A stretch of DNA of 64,000 bases from Pocillopora verrucosa (Eukaryota; Cnidaria; Anthozoa; Scleractinia; Pocilloporidae). Made by a program: the position numbers and the translations under genes. Below are positions 1 to 11,253 of this stretch, one piece after another (within the stretch, counting starts at the first letter, position 1; the number at the start of each line of letters is the position of its first letter). The stretch is taken from assembly GCF_036669915.1 (NCBI RefSeq), contig NC_089323.1:15367340-15431339 (forward strand). Direction: 5' to 3'. Under the pieces are notes generated by a model that ran no database searches, was not told where the DNA came from, and saw nothing but the letters and a program-made list of their open reading frames with translations.

Positions 1-142
1 AGTTCTAGGAATTTGGTATTGGATCCACTGATAATTCCCTAATTGACATTTTTCTTTATTCTCATGACTTATCTGCTAGATGTTGTATTGATATTGTAAG
101 GAGAAATTCCGTCTTGGTCACTCATGGGAGTTGCAGGGTTAA
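1..142. mobile_element. Probable piggyBac-type MITE, truncated by window edge
   Basis: Right end TGGGAGTTGCAGGGTTAAC is the inverted terminal sequence of a roughly 200-bp family found many times here. Its full consensus begins TTAACCCTTTAACTCCCA and ends with the reverse complement. The TTAA plus CCCTTT termini are what piggyBac-like elements leave. No transposase is encoded. Confidence 0.55.
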
Positions 143-168
143 CTGATAGAGTACGCTGGTGAACTAAC

Positions 169-366
169 CTGTTCATTGGCCTTAACTTCCTCAAACGTTT
201 CCAAAAATTCTATAGAAAGCAGAGAAGAATGAACATTACAACACAGGTATACTACACATGTTATCGATCAAGTTTCAGGTCGGCAATTTCAAGTCTTAAT
301 ATTTCTACCAGTTGTGATACTCCATCCGAAGAGGCTTACTAACCACGCTATCTTTCGTTACGTTTG

Positions 367-399
<33 letters not shown>

Positions 400-3300
400 T
401 AAATAATTATTATATAAATAGTAATAACAACGATAGTTTCAATAATAGGAAGAATATTTACAAAGGGTAACACTAAACAGGTACAAACTGATAAACTTGT
501 GTCACAAACAAATTGGAAATAAACATTGTAAATAATCATAAACATTAAGTGTTTAAAAATCACAACTGACAGGAGGCAGACGGTCAAAAACAAAGTGCAG
601 CCAGCTGAGGGGCAACTGAGATCAAATCCAGTGAGCAGCAGGGAGGAGAGCATGAGCCTGGGACCACCAGATTACGGGACCAGCGCCCTAACAACTTGGC
701 TACACTGCCTCCGCTCAATCGAACACTGTCGCTACTCTTGTACATACCGTCCATCGTTTCTTCCCGCTTTTTCAACTCTTTGTACTTCACATTTCGTTCA
801 CCTGAAATCCACAGAGGTTTAAGTTAAGTTCACCTGTAATTTGAGTTTAAATATTCTCCCGTTTCCATCTTACCTGAAACTACTGCACTACTGTGCTGTG
901 AAATTCAACCTTACAAACCACCACAATAAAGAAACATTTACGACTACAACAAAGAAAGAAGCAAAGAAAACCCGCGTTCGCTTCCATGCATGATAATGTA
1001 CTATACACTCACTAACCTGAATAGCAAGCGCACGTGGAAAGAGGGAAACGCGCGAGACGAATTTTTCCCATCTATTACGCGCACGTTTTCTCCCTTTCCC
1101 ACGCACCCCGTCGAGATTCAGGTTGTCTTTACGCAAGCACTCGCTACAGCTGTATGTCACAGGCCACTTACGTTACAGTTATTTGTATACATGTATTGCA
1201 AATGTCTAACCTTGATGTTCTTCAAGATCCATATCCAGCTGTTGAATTTCACCGTTTGCTGCTTCAATTTTCTCTCGGAGTTCAGAGGTCCTGCAGTCAG
1301 AGTATGAAACGACTTTTAGCAGAGAGCTCAGATGACGAACTACAGAGCATGCTAACAGTCTTTCTGACAAACTTTTTTTGCTAGCTTGCGCAAAAAGCTG
1401 TGGTAGGAATGAAAGAGGATGGAGCCTCACAATTAAACTTGGCAAAAGCTGCACACTACCATAGCACCAAAAAATGCATTTAAAAAAATATATAAAAGAA
1501 ACAAAAAAGGCAAACACTAAAAACATACATACAAACTTTGAAAAGCCTTACTTTCGCTCCATGCCTGCAATCTCCTGATTGTCTTCTTTCACCTGTACAG
1601 AAAAAAAAAGATACTTTCATCGTCACTTAAAACTAAATTAAACACGGACAAATTTAATATTATTTTTGTAGAGTTAAACAGGTCAAACTCTCTGGCAAAA
1701 CCATATCAAGTATCGGTCCCATACAGCTGGATCAAACTCAGGTTTCAAGTGAGTTAAACGGATCTTAAAAAAGCAGTCATCAAGGTATTCTTTTATACAT
1801 GTTGTACGACCTCACTAACAAAGCACGTCTGAGAGGACTTTTTTAAAACCACTATGTTCATTATCCACCGTCAACGATAAGGGTAAAATCAAATAGCCTG
1901 AGCAGATTAGTCACTTGACTAATTCAAAAACAATGTGAACAACCAATAGCGGATTTCTCCTATTCTCAAACTGTCGCCGTGAGATTTACCTGTTTCAAGA
2001 GTCTCTCTCTTTCTTCAGCAGGAGTTCCTTTGTTCTCTTTCTCCATCTCATCAAGCAAACTTTGTTTCTTCTCTCCCAGTTCGTTCAATTTTTCGTATAA
2101 TGTCACTGTAAGTAGAGATGAGACACAAATGGTCTCCTTAGACATGTTGCTGTGTTACACAGCTGTATTTATCATCAGATAATAACACCCTCTGGCTGGT
2201 AACCTTGACTATTGTTACAGTAACTTTCCAGGTTAGCAACTTGAAATTCGAGGGAAAATTTAAAAAAAGAAAAAAAAAAAACGAAATTTCCCTTACCAAA
2301 CCCAGTGATATGGGCCATATATGGTCCAAGTATGGAAATGGTATGGCATAAACTATGGCCCATATATGGGTAGTATATGGCTTTAGTATGGGCTGTTGAT
2401 TCCATATCAAAACCATATATGCCACTGTCTTCATTCAGTTTTGATTCTATCTTCCCTCAAAATTTCAAGTGATGAACATTCAATAATCCTCACTTCTTGA
2501 AGTCAAAGGTTAAAGTACAAACATTTTAAGAGGACTATAAGTTATACCTGCTTCTTGTTTAACTGGAGAACTGGATACCTCCTGTTAATATATTAAACAA
2601 ACACAATTAATATAACAGTTAAACCTGTAGCAATGCTGTGCAGTCAAATTCATGACTCTGTGACTCAGTAGGTGCCTAGTTATAAGATAACAATTATTAC
2701 TGGTATTTCAAACGTGTAAAGTTGCATTGCACTCTACACAGACCTGTACAAACTCATTTCATGTACTATACTTAAAGTGCTTACATCTTCAAGATTCTGA
2801 ATGCGAGTTGTGAGAGCATCCAGGTCCTGCTGTTTCTGTTCAAGTTCCTGTCAAGTGAGGCAAGATAATATTCTATGTCATAAAACTAGTGTTACAACAA
2901 TCAGAAGCATACAAATTACATGAAGCTTGAATGCTTCAGCTATAACAAAGGAACTCCTTATTCTACAAATTAACTAAAAATGTGTCATATTTCCTTATCT
3001 ATTTACACACACTCTGTGCTGTTCACTGCTGTACCTCTGCCACTTTGTGCAGTAATCTAGCCATGTACTGTATTTACCTGCATGTAATCTTCATAACAGA
3101 CTTGTTATCTACATGTATTTGTGCAAGTTTTACCCAGGATAAGTCAGGAAAAGGTGTGTTGCTACAAAAATGTTTCCAAAAATTAAAGTTAATTGTGAAG
3201 AATAACTCCCTGAATGAACCTGTCACCCAACTATCAACTGACTGTTGGCCAAACATCGGCTGAGTGATGGCCAACAGTCAGCCATCAGTCAACTAACAGT

Positions 3301-6300
3301 TTTAAGCCCATCTGTTGGCCAACAGGTTTTTTCAGGCAGCTGTTCTTCACAATTACCCAAATAAAACTGTTGTCTTGGAGAGAAAAATAAAATCATATCA
3401 AAATTAATACTCACTGTCTGCAGAGAATTGTTGACATTTTTCAACTTAGCATACTTTGCTCTCTGATCAGGAGGCTGCAGGGAAATATCACAAAAGGAAA
3501 AGAATTAGTCTTTCAAAACACTATAAAAAACAAGGACAACAGAAGCAACAGTTTTATTAGTTAAAAGTATTTAGAAAGTTAACTCATATGCTGACATCTT
3601 TCAAATATTAGATTAAAGTAATAGAGCTTGTATTTTCATAAATTTGTTCTAGAATTGTAGTAGCTTCCTGATGTTTAAGCAGTGCAGATGGTCAAAACGT
3701 AAGGTCATACAAGGTAAAATATTAGGAAAAAAAAGTTGCCATCTCTTTTCTAGCTCAAAAACCCTGATGATCACTTCTTTTAACATAATCAAAATATTAC
3801 CAAGCAAAAAGGTCAGGAGAATAGACATAATTAAAAAATTTATGTGAGCCTATTAACACCACATTGCAATCAAAATCATGTTATTGCCAATACAAAGAGG
3901 GCCTGGCTTTCAGGTTCCCAGCAGTTCCACTACAGTACCCTTGTTCCTTTAAGTACATGTGTATTGAATTTTTTTAAAATATCAGTATTAATCATTTCAT
4001 AAAGTAACAGCCAGTTCAATGAATAATCTAAGTTTTTGTGCAAAATTTGAACTGAATTCTTAGTTTTACCATGTCTTCCACCAGGCTCTCAGCCATTCTC
4101 CGTTCCTGGTCAAGTTCAAGCTCCAGTTGTTTTATCTGCTGCTCTTTACTGAGAAAAAAGAATAAAGAAACAATCAATACCACATGTAGTTAATGTACAG
4201 GCTGCATTATTGTGACGTTTGAGTCTTTATAGTGTAAGGGGAATTTATGTAACTTGATTAGTGAATGATTGGTAGAGTTAGTGAACCAATTAGTTGAGTC
4301 AGTTGCTTTATCTGCTACTCTTGGCTGAGAAAAAAGAATGAAGAAACATTATCAACATCACACACAGTCAATGAACTGGCTGCATTACTGTGATGTTAGA
4401 GTATTCATGGTATTATATGGTGTATGTAACTTGATTAGTGAATGATTAGAGGAGTTATTGAACAATTAGTTGAGTTAGTTGCTTTATCTGCTGCTCTTTG
4501 CATAGAAGAAGGAAATAAGAACTAATCAACATCTGACATGCAGTTAATGTACAGGCAGCATTACCATGATGTTATAGTCTTTATGGTATTACAATATATG
4601 TAACTTGATTAGTAAATGATTAGATGAGTAAGTGAACATGTGTTTGGATATAGTGTATACACTACACTAAAAAGTTATTTAAAAAAAGTAATTTAAAAAA
4701 AGTATGAAGATTTAGATATATGAAAATTCACATATTTGCACTGCGGTGGAAAGATGAAATTAGAAGATCCTCGCAGCTAAGAACACTACTGAAACTAGTA
4801 CTACTTACAACTACTAGTTTCAGTAGTGTTCTTAGCTGCGAGGATCTTCTAATTTCATTAAAAAAAGTAATTTAAAAAAAGTAATTTAAAAAAAGTAATT
4901 TAAAAAAAGTAATTTTCTCACCTAACTACCAAACACAGTCCTCCACATTAGAGACTTACATGGCAAATTTAGTTGCAAACATTTTATTCTACTATCTATT
5001 GCCATGAGACTGGTTGCAGCATGCAGTGCTGACAGTGGTAAGAACAATATACAGTCATCTCAGTTTTTGTTGACAGTCAATATCTTTATGTGACAAGTAA
5101 CTTACCACAATAATAAGAGTTTACTTACTCTCTTCTCTGAGTGAATAATTCATCAATGGAATTCTGTTCCCGCTCATTCTGAATTTTAAGCTTAAGTAGA
5201 AAAAATATTACAATCAATGTTCATCTGCAGCCTTGGCCATAAGGAAGTCATACATGTACAACACACACTGATATTATTTAACTGGGATTAACAAGAAAAA
5301 CTCACTGCATTGAAGTCTTGAACAATGTCATCCATTTCTGTGTCTGTGTTAATTTTGTCCAACAGCTGTTACAAATTTAAAATAGAAAAGATGAGAGAGC
5401 ACTCATTCCGTTTACAACTGTATTTACTCAACTACCTAGAATTAGCGTTGTCTATTTTAACAGCTTGATGAACATTGTATCAATTTTGTGTTATTACCGT
5501 GTTATAATCAGCTAATTGTCCTTGGAGTTCTTTGATTTCTGTGGCTAAACCTTCAGCTCTGGAATGTGAAAAAGAGAACCTTAATTTTATCAATTCCTCT
5601 TCGTATATATTGAAAATGAATGCAGACATCCCAAACATTTCCAGTACATCTAGTCTTTCTTGCATTATCAACAATTTTAATTACAATTATTCTAAATTTA
5701 CATGTGGAAAACATGAAATTTGAATTCAGGCAAAACACAAATTCTAGCACATCATCACGTCATTTTTACAAATTAAAGGACATGCAGCTTTACACTATTT
5801 GCCATAACCCTTTAACCACTAAGAGAGGGTGGCATCTAATTTTTTCTTACAATATCATGCTGGACTCACACATTAAGGTCATGAGAATAAAGGAAATGAT
5901 CACAAACTAAAGAAGCTCTTGATTGTTCAACAAATTCTCCTCACTAGTACCTTTAGAAATGCATAAAGAAAAGTTTGGAGAAAATGCACACTAATGTTAG
6001 GGTGTAAAGGGTAAAAAAGCTGTGAGATTATAATGATAGTAAGTATACTGCAGAAATTAAAATATATTAAGAAAAGAAAACCCATCATACCGTTTTTCAT
6101 AAGTTAGAAATGTTGCATTCTCTTGGTTGAACTGGTCAACCTCTTTTTGCATTTTTGCTATCTCTGCTGCAAGCTCTGTAATTTTTGCCCTGAGACAAAC
6201 AAAAAAGCAAAAAATTAAATAACATTCTAGTCATATGATTTGGTTGTTTAACCTATTGCAATGTTTAAGAGAAAAATAATTTTTTTTACATCTCTTTTAA

Positions 6301-9300
6301 ATTGATGTTAGGGGTGCTAGGATCAATGTCAGTACCTAAATAACTGCACACCAACATGTACCCCTCCCACCCCTCCCTTAACCCAACAACAGTTGCCTGA
6401 TAAAACAATAGGGGCTAATGTTGGGTTAAGGGAGGGGTAGGTGGGTATTTGCTCAGATACTGACATTGATTTGGATGCTAAATATACTTAAATTTAAACA
6501 AACATTTGAAATTTATTTGTCTAATGGCTATTACAACTCTGTATAATTATAACCTTGAAAACAAGCACACTATAAACTAATCTTTTCACTAACTGGGGTG
6601 ACAAACTCTTCAAATGCATACTCCTTATAATCTAGGAGTTTTTCTCTTATCTTTATTATGTCATTGTCCAGACTGCTAGAAAGTATGATATTTCAATAAC
6701 ACCTAGTTACCTCAGTTGCCCCATGTAGAAAGACTTGTCATAAATTGCCCTCTGTGGACCTTGATGAAAAAAACAACCATCATAAGATTTTCAAGCAAAG
6801 AGAAACACATTGCTTAATATAAACACAGCAGCAACTTAAACAAAAGCAATAAACTACATGCATTTACAGTAAAGCAAGTGTAGTTTTTGAATGATCTGAA
6901 CTTACATTCATCTTATGAAATGACATTTGAATATTTAATTGCTGATTTACTTTGTATTAAATTGTTGCTCCATATATCTTGAGTGTTAAATTAAATCTAA
7001 CCTCTGCCAGCTGAAGTCTTCATTCCAGTTAAGCCTTGCTTTGTCATTGGTCTCTCTGCTACTCTTATCTGTGCATTCAAAGCTAAAACAAAGAAAAAAA
7101 ATACAGCTTTGATCACAAGATCGCTAAATTAGAAGGCTCAGACCAAACAATTTACCTTGTGATTATAGAATTTCCACTGAATAAAACTGAACTGAACTCA
7201 CTATTAAATAAAAAGTCATTGGGAGCTGAAAGCTTTTTGTTGACAGAGGCATTTGATTTTTTTAATGCCATTCCAAAAATAATAGATATCTTCAAATTAA
7301 TAGTTACATGTACAAAGGAATAAATTTGAAATTCAATCATTCTAACCATGAATCACATCAAATTTAAGCAAGTTTCATCAAGTATTTTACTCAAACAAAT
7401 ACGCTCTGATTCATTTAGCAGCCAACCATATGTTTCTAGGATTTTGAATAATTATTTTTACCAAAAGGAAATTCAATTTTGTCAAAACAACATCAAATTC
7501 TAATTTTCCCTGAGGGTTTGGCATGACCTTTCCTGTCACAATGTATTCTTAACATACTTGGTCAATGTGTTTTGTGGTTAATTGTGTCCATGAAACATCG
7601 AATTAAGTTATCAAAAATGCAGTAGCATTTGACATTCTTCACCTCCACCCAATTCACCAGCTCTTGATCCTGGCCTGGCAGTGCCTGGGGCCTGTTGAAT
7701 ATAAGGTTCAAATTAACATTAATTATAGTATTACTCACAAGTTAGTTACATTTCTACCTTTTTCCTTAGCTGGCTGAGAGCATGTTATTTCAAATTTCAA
7801 AATGACAACACCACAACATGTTATCATCCCACTGTTGAACCCAGCAACATATACGCCATCAGGTCACCAGGCTTGCCTTTATTCATCCCATAATTGCTGC
7901 TTTAACTACGGGACGGGTATTCTAACAAGACAGACTCTTTCCTTGTGAGGTGCAAAGCTTGACCCACCAGAGAGGTGACTAAATAGGTTAATTTAATTTT
8001 GTGCAGTGATTTAGCCATAAAAATTACCTTTCACCTCTAGCTTGGCATTTATCAGTAAAAGATAGCACTTACCATTCCAGTTCCTGGAGGCAGTCTCATT
8101 GCAGCAGTACCTTAACAGAGTATAATATTAATTTTTTTATAGTTAATAAAGGTTACAACTGCTATAAATCAGTTTTACACCTGGTTCAACATTATTATTT
8201 TAGTCTCTTTGAATTTCTGGGTAGAACAATTACAAATAAAAAAAGATGTTAGTGTTTAAAGCCACTCCATATTTCAGTGCATGGTAAATCCCTTTAAATA
8301 CCTAAATTGAATCAATAAATTTGGTTGGCTTGTTTCAACAATACCCAAAGCCTTGAAAAACTAGAATAAATGCACAATAACAAACCAAATCCTTCTCAAA
8401 ATCTCTTCCACCATCCAGAGCTAATCTGCATGCAACCTCTATTAGAGACATAACATTTCTTTCTATGCCATACATGTAGCAACAAAGCAATTTTATTTAA
8501 TTAAATTCAGCAGCTTAATTTTCTGTCCTTTTTCTACATTTCATACAGTCAAGTACATGTAGACACTTTATGAATTCAATGGGTTTACTTCATTCATTAC
8601 CTGGAGGTCTTCCCATAGCTGTTATATGTTGTAAAAATATTTGTCAAGGAATCAAGAATGCATGGATACACCCCTCAATCATTCAGTCATGCTCTTACTA
8701 CTGCATACATTTTCTTATTACCGGTAACATTTTCAAATAATTACAATCTTGGGTTTAATTTTTTTTGTCTTGTCCTATAAGGTTCACATTAACCCTTTAA
8801 TTCACAGATGTGATTGACAAGTAATTTCTCAGTATGATTTTAAGACATTGTCTTGCAAACAGATGATGAGAACTAAGAAACATATCAGCTGGGAGTTGTT
8901 ATCTTGAAATGACACCTACTATCATTCTTTTGTCTAATTAACCCCGCACAGCTTAACATTGGTATGCATACTGTTCACACTGTTCTCAATACGTTCCCAA
9001 TACTGACTCTCAGGGTACTGACTCTCTTTTGAGGGTTGAAAGGTGGGCAAGGAGATGTGAATGTAATACAAAAGGGAGACTTATTGATAAGATCTTGGGA
9101 GTTAATAGGTTAAGATACTGCATGAAAAAGCTGCTCTCAAAGTCCCCTGTGACCCATACAGCCTTCAAACCATGTTGTATTTTTCAATCTTAGTAGCCAG
9201 GCTTCTGGATTAAATACTGTCTCTACATCCATCTGAGCTTAGCAAAAATCTAAAATTAAACCTTAATAAAAATAGGATACAGCTTGGGGGCATCCTTCCT

Positions 9301-11253
9301 CTTGCTCCACTTCCTGGTCTCATTCCTTTCCCAGAAGGTGGTCTGTAACCTCGTGCAGAAGGTGGACGTCCTCCTCCAAAATCACTCCTACAGTTTTAAC
9401 AAATAATATTTTTACCATCTACCAAATGCTATCCTCTTTGAGAAATGCCTTGACTACCTTTTGTACTAACTAATTGCAATTCAGGTTGATAACATTCATA
9501 TTAATTCAATTTGTTAAAAATAACAGAAATGATGAAAGAAATGATGGTAGATCTACTGTGATGTACCTTGACTCTTTCACTCCCAAAATCTAATTTATTT
9601 AGTAATTCTTCCTACTGTCTGCCACACAATCTTTTGATATTACTTGAGAGAATTTAGTATTGGATCAACTTAAGGTCCCCTAAATTAACTTCTGCTTTAT
9701 TCCCATCACTATTCCACTTGATATTGTACTGATATTTTAAGGAGAGGTTCTCTCTTGGTCACTCATGGGAGTTGAAGGGTTAACTCTTTCCCTTGCAAGA
9801 TCTAAACAGTGATTCTATACTTTGTTTTTCATTCATCACTCATAATATTAGATCTGAGAATTTGGTGGTTGATTAAATTCTCAACTAAGGGTTACTCCTT
9901 TGGTATAAGACTAAATTCTTAGAACTACCATGGAAAGAAATGTAATGGCCTCAAGGTCGCTCATATTTATATCCTGGGAGTGAAAGAGTTAAACTAGTTT
10001 GACTTGTATCTTCATTATCCAAGGCCGTTCATTAAGGAGTACTCAAATTTATATTTTGGGAGTGAAAGAGTTAAACTAGTTTGACTTGTATCCTCATTGT
10101 TCAAGGAATAAGGTAATCTACGCGTACTTATTGCAGAGCAAAGAAAGTAGCTACAGCTAACCTAATTTTATTTCATTTTTATCAATAAGTTATTTTAAAC
10201 TAAAGCATAGCCAAAAATAGCTGATAAACCCAAGGGACTGAGCTAGTAAACATTTTAAGATTTTAAGATTTTTTAATGTAAAATGATAATTGTAGCTTTT
10301 AATCTTAATTTTTAGTCATGAATTCAGGACCACTCGCTCACATCTCCTAAATAACAACAATTAACCCTTTACACCCTAACATCAGTATGTATATTCTCCA
10401 TACTGTTCTCTTTACATTTCCTAAGGTGCTGACCAAGAGAATTTGGTTAGCAATGTGGAGCTTCTTTGGTAGGTGATCATTTCATTTATTCTCATGACCT
10501 TAATGTTTGATTCAGGGGTGATATGGTAAGGAGAATTTACATTAGATGCTAGTCACTCTTAGGAGTTAAAGGGTTTAATAACCTTTTCAGTGTTACTCCT
10601 TGTTCTTCAAAGACTGGTAAAAGGTAGGAAATCAGTAGCCCTCTACTTTTTAGCTGCTCCTAAATTTCTGTGGTAAACTTTTAAAAACGAGTACATCATA
10701 ACAGATCAAAATATGTTACAGCTACTAGTGATAATTGAGACCATCTTCGGCTGAGTATTGTACACGTAGTGTACATTGTTACTCGGCGTAATTCCAAAAA
10801 CATTTAAAGCATTATTAGTGCAAAAATATTACACATTAAAGCTCTGTTTTTAATGGTTAGGGCTCGCAGGAGAAGTAATGGTAACAATTTTCGTCAAACA
10901 TCAAATTCGTGAAGGGCGAATTAGAATTTTTTCTCTTTTTTTAGTTTGCAAATTTCTGCAAAACAAATACAGGACGAATCCTGGAGCAGGAAAAAAAAAT
11001 TAAAGCAAAAGCGCGAGTTCAACGGCTGCTTGTAATAAAAAGTTGGTTATTCAATGCCATTCTCAATGCAAATGGCGATCGTTTGTCATACGGTGTTTAT
11101 ATGATCATAGCAACAACATCAGCACATTCACACCGTCAAAAGTTAACTTTTCTCGCGGAAGAATTGATCTTAATTGAAAATAATTATTAACTGCAGATAT
11201 TTTTAGGCATTTCTGGGAAATTACAGCCATAAAAAACAGAAATTAACTTACAT
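169..11253 (-). CDS. IFT74: IFT74, intraflagellar transport protein 74 (5' part, 19 coding exons plus start-codon UTR exon)
   Basis: Coiled-coil subunit of the IFT-B core; with IFT81 it carries tubulin into cilia. Exons in transcript order: 11252-11253 (AT of the start codon, end of a UTR exon), 9281-9387, 8601-8618, 8073-8110, 7643-7691, 7002-7082, 6711-6759, 6091-6189, 5498-5558, 5306-5365, 5129-5190, 4070-4148, 3415-3474, 2785-2847, 2548-2581, 1990-2105, 1552-1592, 1211-1290, 748-801, 169-209. They join in one frame for 398 codons; vertebrate IFT74 is about 600 aa, so roughly 200 codons lie left of the window. The N-terminus is the Gly/Pro/Arg-rich basic region expected of the family (MSDFGGGRPPSARGYRPP, then PGTARPGSR). 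Family blocks follow: RPMTKQGLTGMKT, EIKELQGQLADYN, EERERLLKQ, QQLDMDLEEHQG and KYKELKKREE. The rest is heptad-like coiled coil. Exon phases agree at every junction. TSS and exact UTR extent are unknown. Confidence 0.95.
4154..4650. repeat. About 190-bp tandem triplication spanning an IFT74 splice acceptor
   Basis: Three diverged copies of a roughly 190-bp unit. The first includes the real acceptor and first 18 or so bases of the exon at 4070-4148. Two more, near 4310-4345 and 4485-4520, repeat the polypyrimidine tract and exon start (TTTATCTGCTACTCT and TTTATCTGCTGCTCT on the plus strand) followed by the same intronic phrases (AACTTGATTAGTGAATGATT). The first decoy copy keeps a usable AG. 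The third has a mutated polypyrimidine region but also retains an AG. Confidence 0.8.
4754..4858. repeat. Perfect 47-nt inverted repeat (hairpin) in an IFT74 intron
   Basis: Left arm 4754-4800 and right arm 4812-4858 are exact reverse complements, separated by 11 nt. Short tandem copies of AAAAAAAGTAATTT flank it at 4675-4700 and 4860-4915. It looks like a young foldback element or a stem-loop generated by template switching. Confidence 0.9.
5805..6012. mobile_element. TTAA-type MITE, ACACCCTAA subfamily, IFT74 intron
   Basis: A degenerate copy running from CCCTTTAACCACTAAG to GGTGTAAAGGGTAAA. It shares internal blocks (AAGAAGCTCTTGATTGTT, ACAAATTCTCCT) with the copies at 10366-10576, 44661-44873 and 48248-48430. 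Non-coding. Confidence 0.55.
6320..6471. repeat. Foldback element (family also at 44493-44632)
   Basis: Arms begin GGATCAATGTCAGTA and end with its approximate reverse complement. Each arm carries a C-rich/G-rich core (CCCCTCCCTTAACCC and its complement). The second copy lies at 44493-44632 in a HAUS3 intron. Both copies are intronic and non-coding. Confidence 0.7.
8601..8618 (-). other. IFT74: 18-nt microexon of IFT74
   Basis: Minus-strand exon bounded by a CAG acceptor (8619-8620) and a GTAATG donor (8599-8600). It supplies the end of one codon, five full codons (Met-Gly-Arg-Pro-Pro) and the first base of the next. Both neighbouring exons have the matching phases, so the reading frame stays open with or without its six residues. 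It belongs to the proline/arginine-rich tubulin-binding N-terminal region. Confidence 0.75.
8619..9280 (-). other. Probable U12-type (minor spliceosome) intron in IFT74
   Basis: On the minus strand the intron begins GTATCCTAT, close to the U12 donor consensus RTATCCTTT. It contains TTCCTTGAC (plus-strand 8643-8651), an exact match to the U12 branch-site consensus TTCCTTRAC, about 25 nt before the CAG acceptor. There is no good U2 donor nearby, and codon phase requires this junction. It separates the Gly/Pro-rich exon at 9281-9387 from an 18-nt microexon. Confidence 0.75.
9580..9783. mobile_element. TTAA-type MITE, ACTCCCA subfamily, IFT74 intron 1
   Basis: Starts TCACTCCCAAAATC and ends GGGAGTTGAAGGGTTAAC, with the internal phrases shared by the family (GAGAATTTAGTATTGGAT, TTGGTCACTCATGGGAG). 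It lies inside the intron that splits the IFT74 start codon. Confidence 0.6.
10366..10576. mobile_element. TTAA-type MITE, ACACCCTAA subfamily, IFT74 intron 1
   Basis: Left end TTAACCCTTTACACCCTAA, right end TAGGAGTTAAAGGGTTTAA. The left TTAA is intact, as expected for a piggyBac-like target-site duplication. No coding capacity. Confidence 0.6.

Noticed and set aside
348..653. Minus-strand open frame rich in Ile
   Set aside because: Created by a (TAA)n microsatellite and the intron sequence next to it; no splice or conservation support.
6598..6680. Possible additional IFT74 exon between 6711 and 6189
   Set aside because: The exons at 6711-6759 and 6091-6189 already join in phase and in line with the family sequence; nothing is missing.
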